DNA of 54,807 nt from JBKHJA01 sp046538375 (GCA_046538375.1 JBKHJA010000002.1:1-54807), one strand, 5' to 3'; shown: positions 42,245 to 51,429, counted from the first letter of the stretch. Notes: generated from the letters alone by a model not told the origin. Numbers and translations are program-made.

Positions 42245-43154
42245 TCTTCTGGAAACTCCAAACATAGAAAAAGGAGAAATCCAAGATTTTTTCACCCAAA
42301 AAGGCCTTGACCGATCAGAAACACAATTTCAGAGGGTCAAAGAAGATAAGGGAGAAACCCAGTTTGTGAACATTCATATCAAAGGAAAGGAAGGATATTC
42401 GGAGGCAGGAGAAGCTCCCACCTTGGGAATAATCGGCCGTCTCGGAGGAATCGGCGCCAGACCGCATAAATCCGGACTGGTTTCAGACGCTGATGGAGCC
42501 ATAACCGCTTTATCCGCTGCCGCCAAAATTGCCGACTTGAGGAACAAGGGAGATCAACTCACAGGTGATGTGATGGTAGCTACCCATCTCTGTCCCCACT
42601 CCCCTATCATCCCCCATGAACCTGTTCCTTTCATGGACGCACCGGTAGCCCTGGACACCATGAACCAATACGAAGTGGATGAACGGATGGATGCCATTCT
42701 CTCTGTCGACACCACCAAAGGAAACAGGATCATCAATTGCCGAGGATTCGCCATCTCAGCCACAGTCAAGGATGGGTATATCCTGCGGGTGAGTGAGGAT
42801 CTTTTGGACATCATGCAAACAGTTACCGGCAAACTGCCGGTTGTCTTCCCCATCACCACTCAAGATATCACTCCCTACGGGAACCAGATCTTTCATCTCA
42901 ACAGCATCCTCCAGCCAGCCGTTGCTACTCATGCTCCTGTTGTTGGTGTGGCGATTACGACTGAAGTGGCTGTTCCAGGATGTGCTACGGGAGCCAATCA
43001 TGCATTGGATATGGAAATGGCGGTCAGATTTGTGGTGGAAGTGGCTAAAGCTTTCGGTAGAGCCCAATGCTCTTTTTATGATGAGGAAGAATTCCAAAGA
43101 CTAACCTCTCTTTATGGATCCTTAGAACATTTGAAAACTCTGAGAAAAAAATAA
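42213..43154 (+). CDS. DUF1177 family protein
   Basis: 313 residues. Conserved-looking blocks are GIIGRLGGIGARPHKSGLVSDADGA (about residues 76-100), VATHLCPHSPIIPH (about 124-137), SVDTTKGNRI and a C-terminal VPGCATGANHALDMEMAVRF. The His- and Asp-rich pattern (THLCPHSP, SDADGA) suggests a metal-dependent hydrolase of the amidohydrolase/peptidase kind, but this is inference. DUF1177 has no assigned function. CAAGGAG precedes the ATG within the permease gene. Confidence 0.85.
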   Translation: MALKQVMEVYDLLETPNIEKGEIQDFFTQKGLDRSETQFQRVKEDKGETQFVNIHIKGKEGYSEAGEAPTLGIIGRLGGIGARPHKSGLVSDADGAITALSAAAKIADLRNKGDQLTGDVMVATHLCPHSPIIPHEPVPFMDAPVALDTMNQYEVDERMDAILSVDTTKGNRIINCRGFAISATVKDGYILRVSEDLLDIMQTVTGKLPVVFPITTQDITPYGNQIFHLNSILQPAVATHAPVVGVAITTEVAVPGCATGANHALDMEMAVRFVVEVAKAFGRAQCSFYDEEEFQRLTSLYGSLEHLKTLRKK

Positions 43155-43156
43155 AA

Positions 43157-43192
43157 TGTCATTGCGAATCCTTCAGGGACCACGCAATCTCA
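43157..43192. repeat. REP-like dispersed hairpin
   Basis: TGTCATTGCGAATCCTTCAG continued to CGCAATCTCAT: ATTGCG (43161-43166) pairs with CGCAAT (43183-43188), with TCC/GGA pairing inside. The ends GTCATTGCGA and GCAATCTC match a repeat seen between genes in many unrelated bacteria. It fills half of the 69-base gap before aroM. Confidence 0.6.
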
Positions 43193-43223
43193 TAATCCTT
43201 AAATACAAAAAAGCAATTTTCTC

Positions 43224-43892
43224 ATGGATAAAATAAAAATCGGATTCATTACTATAGGCCAATCGCCAAGAAAAGACCTTATACCTGAAATCAAGCCTTT
43301 TCTGCTTACTCATATAGAAATTGTTGAATATGGCTTGCTGAACCATATGAGGAATGAGGAAATTGAAAACATGAGCCCAGAAGCAGATGAAATCCCTTTG
43401 GTTACACGCTTAAGAAACGGAAGCCAGGTTCAATTAGGCGAGAAGAAAATAGGCGAACTTTTGCCCAAAGCCATCGACTTAATGAAGATCAACATGGATG
43501 TGAATGCTGTGGCCGCCCTCTGTACTCATGATTTTCCAAAAATAAAATCGGCCTGTCCCACCATATTTCCTTATGATTATCTTCAATTTCTTATAAATTG
43601 TATATTAGAGCCAAGAAAACTCGGAGTGGTGATTCCTTTGGAAAATCAATTTGAAATGGCCAAGAAAAAATGGGGATCAGACAGGACTATTGTCGAAGTG
43701 AAATCTCCATACGCCGAAGATAAAACATGGGAAAAAATAGCAGAAAATTTTGCTCAAAAAGAAGCAGGAGCAATCCTTCTTGACTGTATAGGATATAAAC
43801 TAAAGGACAGGCAGGCTATACAAAGATCTATCAAAATCCCCACCCTTCTGCCAAGAACAATCCTTGCCTTCGCTATCAATCAGCTCTTTTAA
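43224..43892 (+). CDS. AroM family protein
   Basis: 222 residues. IGFITIGQSPRKDLIPEI at the start, EIVEYGLLNHM, and the late LLDCIGYKL segment are AroM features. The family is named from E. coli aroM, which is linked to aro genes by position and has no defined role. It looks like the Asp/Glu racemase-like fold. Here it sits behind a permease and DUF1177, a grouping I have seen associated before. No clear ribosome binding site is visible. Confidence 0.85.
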   Translation: MDKIKIGFITIGQSPRKDLIPEIKPFLLTHIEIVEYGLLNHMRNEEIENMSPEADEIPLVTRLRNGSQVQLGEKKIGELLPKAIDLMKINMDVNAVAALCTHDFPKIKSACPTIFPYDYLQFLINCILEPRKLGVVIPLENQFEMAKKKWGSDRTIVEVKSPYAEDKTWEKIAENFAQKEAGAILLDCIGYKLKDRQAIQRSIKIPTLLPRTILAFAINQLF

Positions 43893-43948
43893 TATTTTAT
43901 GTATTTCACCGCTTGCAATTGTCTTAAATTATAGATGATGTCAGAATG

Positions 43949-45625
43949 CTAAGAGATTCTTTTTATGATAACCAGGGTCATGTCGTCCATTGGGTCAGTG
44001 CCTGCAGTAAAAGCATCCACTTCCTGTTGAATCTTTTCCACCAGTTTCTGGGCTGGAAGCTTGGAATGTTTTTGAATGAGCTTTATCAGTTTCTCCTCTG
44101 TGAATTCTGTGTTGTCTTTGCTCCGGCTTTCAGTTATTCCATCTGTGTACAGAAACGCCATCTCCCCTGGATTTAAGGCAATATCCTTTACTTCATAACG
44201 CGAAGAAGGAAACATGCCCAAGCACAAGCCGCAGCTCTCCAAGCGATGAATTTTCCCCTTCTTATCCAGAATAAGTGGTGGATTATGTCCGGCATTGACA
44301 AACTTCAATTCCCCTGTCTTTTTATTCAATTCTGTGTAGAAAAAAGTGATAAAACAACTGGGTGAAGAGCTGCGCTGGACAAAATCATTCAGCTTACAGG
44401 CCATCTCTTCCAATTTGTATTGAGCGTGAACTTCTGAATGAAGAGAAGCCCTTAAAGAAGCCATAAGAAGGGAAGCACTCACTCCTTTCCCGGAGACATC
44501 AGCGATAACTATCCCCAACCTGGAAGGATCTATAGCGATAAAATCATAATAATCGCCACCCACCTGATAGCATGGAACATTGGATCCGGCAATTTCATAA
44601 TTCTCAAGTTCTGGATTCTCTTTGGGAAGAAAGTCTTTTTGGATCTGGGCAGCAAGAGCCAGTTCTTTCTCCATTTTTTCCTTCTCTATGGATTCTTCAA
44701 AAAGCTTGGCATTTTCGATCTTGACTGCTGCAAGATTGGACAGAAGAGTCAACAGTCTTAAGTCATCATCTGAAAACTGTTCCAAATGAAGTATGCGGTC
44801 GGCATAGACAATGCCTATGATCTCTTTGTTGTTCCATAAAGGAACACACATGGCTGAATGGATGTTGGAGCCGACAATGCTCTGCTGCGATTTAAAACGG
44901 GTATCAGCCTGGGCATCGTGGGTGAGGATGGAGGAATGCTTATCCAGGGCCAGGTTGACTATACTCTGGCTCACCTGAATCTTCTGCTTTTTCAGGTTCT
45001 GGCTGTTTATCCTTACCACTTTAGGGATGAGCTGAGGAGGATGTCCTTCTTTGAGGATCAGAATCCCCCTGTCCATGGGAAGATTCTCACAGATGAGGTC
45101 CATGACATGGTCCAGGAGTTCGTTTAGAGGCTTGTGAAGAATAAGAGCCTTACTGACTTCACTGAGCACCGAAAATGCTTTGTGATCTGTCCTGATCCTC
45201 TCCAGATCAACTGGAGTAGGGGCAGCTTTCAGGGTAGTGTCGATATCCGGCTTTTTCAGGATTTCCTTGAGATTCATTATGGTGTTGATATTGGAAGCAG
45301 AAGAAGGAGTCTGGGTGACTTCAATGTTGGCTGCAAACTTTTTATCAAAGACCACCCTGGTGGAGCCTATAAGGACTTCATCTCCCTTTTTGAGTTCTTT
45401 TTCTGCCTGTATTCTTTTGCCGTTGAGGAAAGTTCCGTTTTTGCTTTTATTATCCCGAACCCCATATCCTTTTTCGGTGGGATAAAAAAAGGCATGATGT
45501 CCTGAAGAGAAAGGATCCGCAATGGAGATGTCGTTATCAGCGGAGCGGCCTATGGATATTTTTTTGTCCGGAAGGGTGAAGGTGAAATCCTCTCCTTCTT
45601 TCGGGTAAATGAACAGTTTAGGCAT
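43949..45625 (-). CDS. FHA-GAF-SpoIIE (PP2C) protein phosphatase
   Basis: 558 residues. An FHA domain (1-95; ISIGRSADNDISI, SSGHHAFF, NKSKNGTFLNG) binds phosphothreonine. A GAF domain (about 140-310) follows, then a short coiled linker rich in Glu/Lys. A SpoIIE-type PP2C phosphatase (about 335-557) has metal-binding Asp in GGDYYDF, ADVSGKGVSASLLMASLR and YTDGITESR, with AGHNPPLIL. It likely dephosphorylates a STAS-domain antagonist. Such an antagonist is encoded on the same strand at 50882-51229, at the head of this run of genes. No anti-sigma kinase is present in the window. Confidence 0.92.
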   Translation of the reverse strand: MPKLFIYPKEGEDFTFTLPDKKISIGRSADNDISIADPFSSGHHAFFYPTEKGYGVRDNKSKNGTFLNGKRIQAEKELKKGDEVLIGSTRVVFDKKFAANIEVTQTPSSASNINTIMNLKEILKKPDIDTTLKAAPTPVDLERIRTDHKAFSVLSEVSKALILHKPLNELLDHVMDLICENLPMDRGILILKEGHPPQLIPKVVRINSQNLKKQKIQVSQSIVNLALDKHSSILTHDAQADTRFKSQQSIVGSNIHSAMCVPLWNNKEIIGIVYADRILHLEQFSDDDLRLLTLLSNLAAVKIENAKLFEESIEKEKMEKELALAAQIQKDFLPKENPELENYEIAGSNVPCYQVGGDYYDFIAIDPSRLGIVIADVSGKGVSASLLMASLRASLHSEVHAQYKLEEMACKLNDFVQRSSSPSCFITFFYTELNKKTGELKFVNAGHNPPLILDKKGKIHRLESCGLCLGMFPSSRYEVKDIALNPGEMAFLYTDGITESRSKDNTEFTEEKLIKLIQKHSKLPAQKLVEKIQQEVDAFTAGTDPMDDMTLVIIKRIS

Positions 45626-45680
45626 CTTCCCTTACGCCATTATAAGCGGAAGACAGGAAATATTTCAACAAAATAGTAAT

Positions 45681-45803
45681 CCTTTCCATTTCCTTGATAG
45701 AGGGTGAGGGATGGGGGGTTGTCAGCACGCTAATTTTCCCCATCCCTCACCTTCTTTAATCAGTATATACTTTTATAATCATCACGGTTTTGGAGATACC
45801 CCC
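45681..45803. repeat. palindromic repeat family, full copy 5, with 14-bp perfect stem
   Basis: GGTGAGGGATGGGG (45703-45716) and CCCCATCCCTCACC (45738-45751) form a perfect 14-bp stem around a 21-base loop. Outer arms are TTTCCATTTCCTTGATAG on the left and ATCACGGTTTTGGAGATACC on the right (45781-45800). This is the most complete copy and shows that the half copies are single arms of it. It fills most of the gap 45626-45856 and could act as a partial terminator upstream of the phosphatase gene. Confidence 0.75.
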
Positions 45804-45856
45804 AAGAAAATAGTAAATATGCTTGTTCACGCAAGATAAAAAGCGTTGTTACAGGT

Positions 45857-48349
45857 TCAGCTTTTCTCCAAGGTTTTGTACAGCTTCCTGCATCTTCTCA
45901 CTTTATCTTCAAAAGGAAGATCATCGATAAGAGGAAGGAGAAACTCTTTTGTGTCTTTCTTTATCATGTTATCGAGAAGCTCCACAGAATAATCAATGGC
46001 CTTTTTTGTTCCCGCACAGATGTTTTGATAAGCCTTGATGATATCGTCATGAGGGTAGATAAGGCTGAGCAGTTCAAAAATCTGTTTGAGCAGTCCAGCC
46101 AAATTATTCTCTAAATGGGGAGCCAGAAGGGCTTTCTTCTTATCGCCTTTTATTTCATGCAGCTCCATCAAAACCAGATAACACTTTCTTATCTTCTGTA
46201 TGATCTCGCTTCTTATGATATTCTCTTGAAATTGAAGCTGAGGATGATTTGATCTCATTTTGTACATGGCTTCTATGATTTCAGCCTCCACCTCCTCCTG
46301 ATCTTTTCTCATTTCCATAGTTAACAAATCTGCTGCTCTCTGAGTTCCTATCCGGGATAAGATATCAGGAATGGCTTTCCGTAAACCAAGTTTTTCTTCC
46401 TGGTCTCCCAGATAATCCTTCAAGGTTCCTGCGATTTTCGTTCCGTACTTCACTAATGCCTTACTGGCTCCCCGCTGGGTGGAAGGCTTTTCCAACTGCT
46501 GGATTATGAGAGGAACAAACTCTCTTCTTTTCAGTTTTCCTGCACTCTCTACGGCATAACGGACAACATCTGGCGATTTATCCTTTAACAATTTACTGAG
46601 GTCATTTATGACCGGAGAGTTAGGATCCATCATGCCCAGAAGCTTGGCTGCTTCCATTCTTGAGACCTCATCTCCCTCCTCTTTCCTGCTGACAATTCTA
46701 TCTATATGCTCCTTCATCAACTCCTGGTAGACATCCAGAGACATGATTTCCTTGACCTGGGAATCCAGGGTTTCCTCATCCAGAGATTCATCCAGTTCCG
46801 GGATCAAGACTTCTCCATCCAACTCCAGAAGAGAATCCATGGAGCTGGCTCTGACCTCATCGGATTTTTGGGATATGATTTTTTTCAGCTCAGGGCTCAT
46901 TTTCCTGCTCTTTATCAGGTCAAACAGGTTCATGGCGTAAAGAACCGAACTCCTGTCTCTGCTGTGGAGGGTATCGAAAACCAGTTTGGCCATGTCCACA
47001 TCCATCTTTTCTCTTACAAATTTGTCAGCATCCTGCCATTTGATTCTCAATTTTTCCTTCACTATGCCCACATAATCCCTGTTGATCCTAACGATGAGAA
47101 AAATCCAGAGGGCAGTAAAAACTAGGGTGACGAAGCTCATCTGCCGGACAGAAAAATGCAAGACCGTAAAGAACAGAAGGATGAGAAGAGCACTGAAACC
47201 TTTGGCAAACTTGTTGATGAACATATCGATAAACACCTTGGCCCTGTACTTGACACCAGGAGAAACCGGAATATACAGGAGCTCTCTCACCGATTGGCTC
47301 AAAGAATGAGCCAGGCTCTTGTCTCCTCCTTTGATGACAACCGCCCAATAGATCAAGTAGGCCATGGGAACCAGAAAAATTGCCGCTGAACTTATCACTA
47401 AAAAGAAAGGAGCAATAAGAAGAGCCGTGCGCATGCCAAAATTCTTCAAAATGCGGCTGGTGGCTGAGACATGGAGAATGTAAGAAAAGACAAGCAGGGC
47501 GGTAAAAAAAGTCCCCAGAAAAGATGTCCGGGAATCTATTCCCGCGTAAATCCGTTCCACCACTGTGTTGAATTGAAAATCGACCAGGGTGGTGACCACG
47601 ATAGCAGAAGCCATGATTCCGGCCAGAGTCATCAAATAACGGTTTTTCTTCAACAAAAGAAAGCTCTCGCCATATCCAATCTTGGCCTTTCTTTTTTCTC
47701 TAGGCTTCTCTGTTTCTTCCTTTTTCTCCTCTTTCTCCTCAGGCTGAAATCTGTACACGGAATTGACGATGACCAGGCACACAAGCAGCATGACCGGACA
47801 AATCAAAAGAAGATCTTCTGTTCCCATAATCTGAGCCAGACAAGAGGCCAGCACAGAGCCAGCGATCCCTCCCAGAAGTCCTCCGCTGACAAAAAAGCCC
47901 ACCAGCCTTTTGGCCTGACGAGGATTATAGATATCATTGACTAAAATCCAGAATTGAGTGACTGATGCGGCAACAAAGATATCTGACCAGAACCAATAGA
48001 TCATGGAAATCCAGGGCCACTGACTCTTGAACAACCACCAGAAAAGGATGAGATTGGTGATAAAAAATGCAAGAGACAGGGAGATGAAAAGCTGGCGCCT
48101 CAGAGTGTGCAGCAGCTTGGAATTAAGAGTGACCACAAATCCGATCAAAAGAGCTGTCAAAAGATAAGCATAGGGAAGTCTTTCCGAGGTCAGCCATCCC
48201 AGGAAAAGAGAGACCTTAACCGGTTTTATTATGTACGCTGGACAAGTGATGAGGAAAAAATAGAAAAACATGAGCAGAGAAGGGATGGTTTCCCCGGGCC
48301 GTATATCCACCAGCCGGGATAAAACTTTATACAAAGGATTTTCATCCAT
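45857..48349 (-). CDS. ATP/ADP-translocase-like membrane protein with HEAT repeats (second copy)
   Basis: 830 residues. The first ~430 form about 12 hydrophobic segments, beginning RPGETIPSLLMFFYFFLITC with a YIIKPVK motif, and contain FWILVNDIYNPRQAKRLVGF, all as in the NTT/Npt1-Npt2 nucleotide transporter family. The C-terminal ~350 residues hold helical HEAT-type repeats (for example DKSPDVVRYAVESAGKLKRREFVPLI). Energy parasites use NTTs to import ATP; in free-living bacteria the role is unknown. The start overlaps the stop of the homologous gene upstream by eight bases. Confidence 0.87.
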   Translation of the reverse strand: MDENPLYKVLSRLVDIRPGETIPSLLMFFYFFLITCPAYIIKPVKVSLFLGWLTSERLPYAYLLTALLIGFVVTLNSKLLHTLRRQLFISLSLAFFITNLILFWWLFKSQWPWISMIYWFWSDIFVAASVTQFWILVNDIYNPRQAKRLVGFFVSGGLLGGIAGSVLASCLAQIMGTEDLLLICPVMLLVCLVIVNSVYRFQPEEKEEKKEETEKPREKRKAKIGYGESFLLLKKNRYLMTLAGIMASAIVVTTLVDFQFNTVVERIYAGIDSRTSFLGTFFTALLVFSYILHVSATSRILKNFGMRTALLIAPFFLVISSAAIFLVPMAYLIYWAVVIKGGDKSLAHSLSQSVRELLYIPVSPGVKYRAKVFIDMFINKFAKGFSALLILLFFTVLHFSVRQMSFVTLVFTALWIFLIVRINRDYVGIVKEKLRIKWQDADKFVREKMDVDMAKLVFDTLHSRDRSSVLYAMNLFDLIKSRKMSPELKKIISQKSDEVRASSMDSLLELDGEVLIPELDESLDEETLDSQVKEIMSLDVYQELMKEHIDRIVSRKEEGDEVSRMEAAKLLGMMDPNSPVINDLSKLLKDKSPDVVRYAVESAGKLKRREFVPLIIQQLEKPSTQRGASKALVKYGTKIAGTLKDYLGDQEEKLGLRKAIPDILSRIGTQRAADLLTMEMRKDQEEVEAEIIEAMYKMRSNHPQLQFQENIIRSEIIQKIRKCYLVLMELHEIKGDKKKALLAPHLENNLAGLLKQIFELLSLIYPHDDIIKAYQNICAGTKKAIDYSVELLDNMIKKDTKEFLLPLIDDLPFEDKVRRCRKLYKTLEKS

Positions 48350-50849
48350 ATGGTTTAAAACCAGGATAAGTCTTCAAGAGACTGCGGAATCTTTTTACTC
48401 TTTCCTCCTCAGAGAGGTCCTCAACAACAGGAAGGATGATATCTTTCAATTCTTTTTTCAAGATGTTATCAAGGAGTTCCACTCCATAACCTACCGAATC
48501 TTTGGTTCCATCCTTCACACTCTGATATGCCCTGATGATGTCCTCGCGGGGATAAACAAGTTCCAAAAATTTGAAAATATCCGAGAAGGCTGCGGCCAGA
48601 TTTCTGGCAGTCTTCTCTCTCATTTCCTCTTTTTTATCCTCATACCGTGAATCATGGGACTGGATGATCATCTGATAATATTTTTTCACTTTTTGGATTA
48701 TTTTTGCTTCTATCACTTCTCTAAAGAACAGGATATCAGTATTCTCAGCCCGAATTTTGTCCAGAGCTTCGATAAGTTCCTCTTCCAGATCTTCGCTGTT
48801 TTCCGCCAATTCCCGGCACAATAAATCTGCTGCATCTTGACTGCCGATTCGGGCTAAAACCGAGGCTGCGGCTCTTCGCACCTCAATATTCTCTTCCGGG
48901 TCCCCCAGATAATCTGACAGAGTGCCCACAATTTTTGAGCCGTACTTTTTGAGCGCAGCACTGGCGTCCTCTCTGGTGACAGGATTCTCTAATATCTTGA
49001 TTATGGATGGAATATATTCTTTTCGTTTCAGTCTGGCCGCACTTTCCACTGCATATCTGCCCACTTCCGGTGATTCGTCATCAAGAAGCTCTTCCAGATT
49101 GTCGAGCAGAGGCGAAGACTGATCCATCAAGCCCATGGCCTTGGCCACTTCCATCTTGGCTGTCTCTGCTTCTCTCCCGGTCTCGGTCACCACTTTTCCC
49201 ATATAGTCCTTCATCACCTTCTCATAAACATCCAGCGACATGATTTCTTTGACATTTTTCTCCAGGTCTTCTCCCTCCAAATACTCTTCCATCTCCGGAT
49301 ACCAGGTGGTTTCTTCGACTTCCAGAAGTGTTCCCAGCGAAGCCGCTCTTATCTCATCTGATTTGTAAGAAATCAATTTTTTGATCTCTGGAGTGAGTTT
49401 GTCCTGCTTTATCAAATCGAAAAGATGCATGGCATACAGGACTGAACTCCGATTTTTACTCTCCAAAGTATCAAACACCAGCTTGGTGTAATCCATATCC
49501 ACTTTTTCTGCCAATATTTTGTCAGCCCGGTCCCACTTCATTTCCAGATTTTGTTTGACAGTCCCCACGTATTCATTGCTGATTTTAAGGTTGAGTAAAA
49601 TCCAACCCATGATAAAAACAGCGGATGCCAAAGACACCAGCCGCACCGGCGGTATCCCCAGAGGAAAGAAAAGCAGGATCATAAGTATCACCGCTCCTAG
49701 ACCTTTGGCAAACCGATTGAGGAACATATCTATGAAAATCTTGGCTTTGTACTTGAGTTGGGAAGAAACAGGAATATACAGAAGCTCTCTCACGGATTGA
49801 TTGAGGGAATAAGAGAGGCTTTTGTCGCTTCCCTTTAGCAGGACGGCGAGATAAATAGTGATGAATACAGCGATTCCCAATGAACAGGCAAGGAGGACTA
49901 TTGGAAAAAGCATCAAAGCCATGCGGATACCGTAACGCTTTATAAAACCGCTGGTCATGAAAAGCTGAAGAAAAAAAGGAAGAATTAACAGCCCGGCATT
50001 AAAGTATCCAAAGAAAGAGGTTAAGTTTCCGCTTACCGAAGGCGTATCTTTGATGACCTTGTTGAATTGAAAGTCTATCAGGGTGGAAACGATCATGGTG
50101 ATGGCCACCATACCCGCCATAAGCTTCAGGTAATAATTCTTTCTTACTGTATGGAAACACTCCCCAAATCCCACTTTGGTTAAGTTCTTCTCCCTCTCCC
50201 TGAATTCTCCCTGGCTTTTAGGGGTACCAGGCTGCCCCCTCTTTTCCAGGATAAATATCCCATACACCACCATGACACACAAAGCCAGAAGCCCGCAGGA
50301 AATTAGCAGAAGATGGTGAGGTGTTTCAGAGGGAGCTAAAAATCCCGCCACCATTCCTCCAGCCACTCCTCCCAATATGCCCCCGCTTCCGAAGAAGCCA
50401 ATCAGCCTTTTGGCTTCTCTGGGATTGAACACATCGTTGACCAACATCCAGAATTGAGTCATTAAGACTAAAATAAAAATGTTGGCCCATATCCAAAAAA
50501 CGAGAGGCAGCCAATCCCAACCCAGGGGGAAAAGAAGCCAGAAAATGAGTGCGTTGAGCAGGAAAAATAAGAGGCTGGAAATGAACAAAATTTGTCTTTT
50601 AATTCTGACCTGGAGTTTTGAATGCAAGGCCACCACAAAGCCCATAAGAACGGCTGTCAACAAATAGGCTAAGGGAAGATTGACCGCTCCCAGTGTTTCT
50701 AAATAACTGGCATTTCTCAAAGATTTTATGATGGTGTGAGGGGCGGTGATCAAGAAAAAATAAAAGAAAAGAAGAAATGCCAGCGAAGCTTCGCCGGGTT
50801 TAATCTCGACTACAGGAGAAAGGATTTTCTGAAGACGGTTTTTTGCCAT
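48342..50849 (-). CDS. ATP/ADP-translocase-like membrane protein with HEAT repeats (first copy)
   Basis: 835 residues, a tandem paralogue of the next gene with the same architecture. It has a transporter part (IKPGEASLAFLLFFYFFLIT, FWMLVNDVFNPREAKRLIGF) and a HEAT-like tail (DESPEVGRYAVESAARLKRKEYIPSI). The shared segments differ at many positions, so the duplication is old. The STAS gene lies 32 bases upstream on the same strand, pointing to one operon. The HEAT tail is cytoplasmic by prediction and could bind a regulator. Confidence 0.87.
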   Translation of the reverse strand: MAKNRLQKILSPVVEIKPGEASLAFLLFFYFFLITAPHTIIKSLRNASYLETLGAVNLPLAYLLTAVLMGFVVALHSKLQVRIKRQILFISSLLFFLLNALIFWLLFPLGWDWLPLVFWIWANIFILVLMTQFWMLVNDVFNPREAKRLIGFFGSGGILGGVAGGMVAGFLAPSETPHHLLLISCGLLALCVMVVYGIFILEKRGQPGTPKSQGEFREREKNLTKVGFGECFHTVRKNYYLKLMAGMVAITMIVSTLIDFQFNKVIKDTPSVSGNLTSFFGYFNAGLLILPFFLQLFMTSGFIKRYGIRMALMLFPIVLLACSLGIAVFITIYLAVLLKGSDKSLSYSLNQSVRELLYIPVSSQLKYKAKIFIDMFLNRFAKGLGAVILMILLFFPLGIPPVRLVSLASAVFIMGWILLNLKISNEYVGTVKQNLEMKWDRADKILAEKVDMDYTKLVFDTLESKNRSSVLYAMHLFDLIKQDKLTPEIKKLISYKSDEIRAASLGTLLEVEETTWYPEMEEYLEGEDLEKNVKEIMSLDVYEKVMKDYMGKVVTETGREAETAKMEVAKAMGLMDQSSPLLDNLEELLDDESPEVGRYAVESAARLKRKEYIPSIIKILENPVTREDASAALKKYGSKIVGTLSDYLGDPEENIEVRRAAASVLARIGSQDAADLLCRELAENSEDLEEELIEALDKIRAENTDILFFREVIEAKIIQKVKKYYQMIIQSHDSRYEDKKEEMREKTARNLAAAFSDIFKFLELVYPREDIIRAYQSVKDGTKDSVGYGVELLDNILKKELKDIILPVVEDLSEEERVKRFRSLLKTYPGFKPYG

Positions 50850-50881
50850 AGAATGGCTCTATAACAGGACTTCAGCGGGAT

Positions 50882-51229
50882 TTAGTCCTTAAAAAAGCTA
50901 CCCAGGGCCGTTTCCTCATTATCGAAAATCTCAAGAACATTGGTGAGCATGGTCACCTGGAAGACAAGATAGAGTTTCTTGGAAATTTTTGCCAGCTTCA
51001 GCTTCCCCCCCAAATTGTTGGCCGATATATAGCTGGCTAAAATCTCCCCTACCCCGAAGCTGTCTATAAATTCAACATTCTGGAAATTGAGAAGAATATT
51101 CCTTTTGCCGCCTTCCAACTGCTCCTTAACCAGTTGATGAAGAGTCACATCTTTTATATCCGAACGCCTGATTTCACCTTCTATGTCAAAGATCACCACG
51201 TCGTCTTTCTCTCTGGTGTTTATGACCAT
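50882..51229 (-). CDS. STAS-domain anti-sigma factor antagonist
   Basis: 115 residues from the ATG at 51229, which has GAGGAG just upstream; the frame extends 43 codons further but that part is not STAS-like. DVVIFDIEGEIRRSD near the start and LNFQNVEFIDSFGVGEILA (about residues 52-70) match the SpoIIAA/STAS fold, with the regulatory Ser in DSFG. Such proteins are switched by phosphorylation on this Ser and dephosphorylation by a SpoIIE-type phosphatase, as is encoded 5 kb downstream on the same strand. Confidence 0.87.
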   Translation of the reverse strand: MVINTREKDDVVIFDIEGEIRRSDIKDVTLHQLVKEQLEGGKRNILLNFQNVEFIDSFGVGEILASYISANNLGGKLKLAKISKKLYLVFQVTMLTNVLEIFDNEETALGSFFKD

Positions 51230-51254
51230 TTTCTCCTCGCCTCTCTTCTTTAAG

Positions 51255-51283
51255 CTTTTATCAGAAGAAATATGTAAAGTCAA
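51255..51283 (-). promoter_or_regulatory. promoter of the STAS-translocase operon
   Basis: On the minus strand TTGACT, 17 bases, TAAAAG; predicted start near 51248, leader about 20 bases ending in the GAGGAG ribosome binding site. Confidence 0.5.
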
Positions 51284-51429
51284 ATATCCCCCCTTTAAGC
51301 ATTTCCTCACTAAATTTCCTGGATGATATTTCACTCTACATCCGCTCTTATGAATCAAGAAATGCCCATAAAAACGGCCAATATATAGACCTGCCTGGTT
51401 TATTCTGATATAAATGTTAATGAAAAGAG

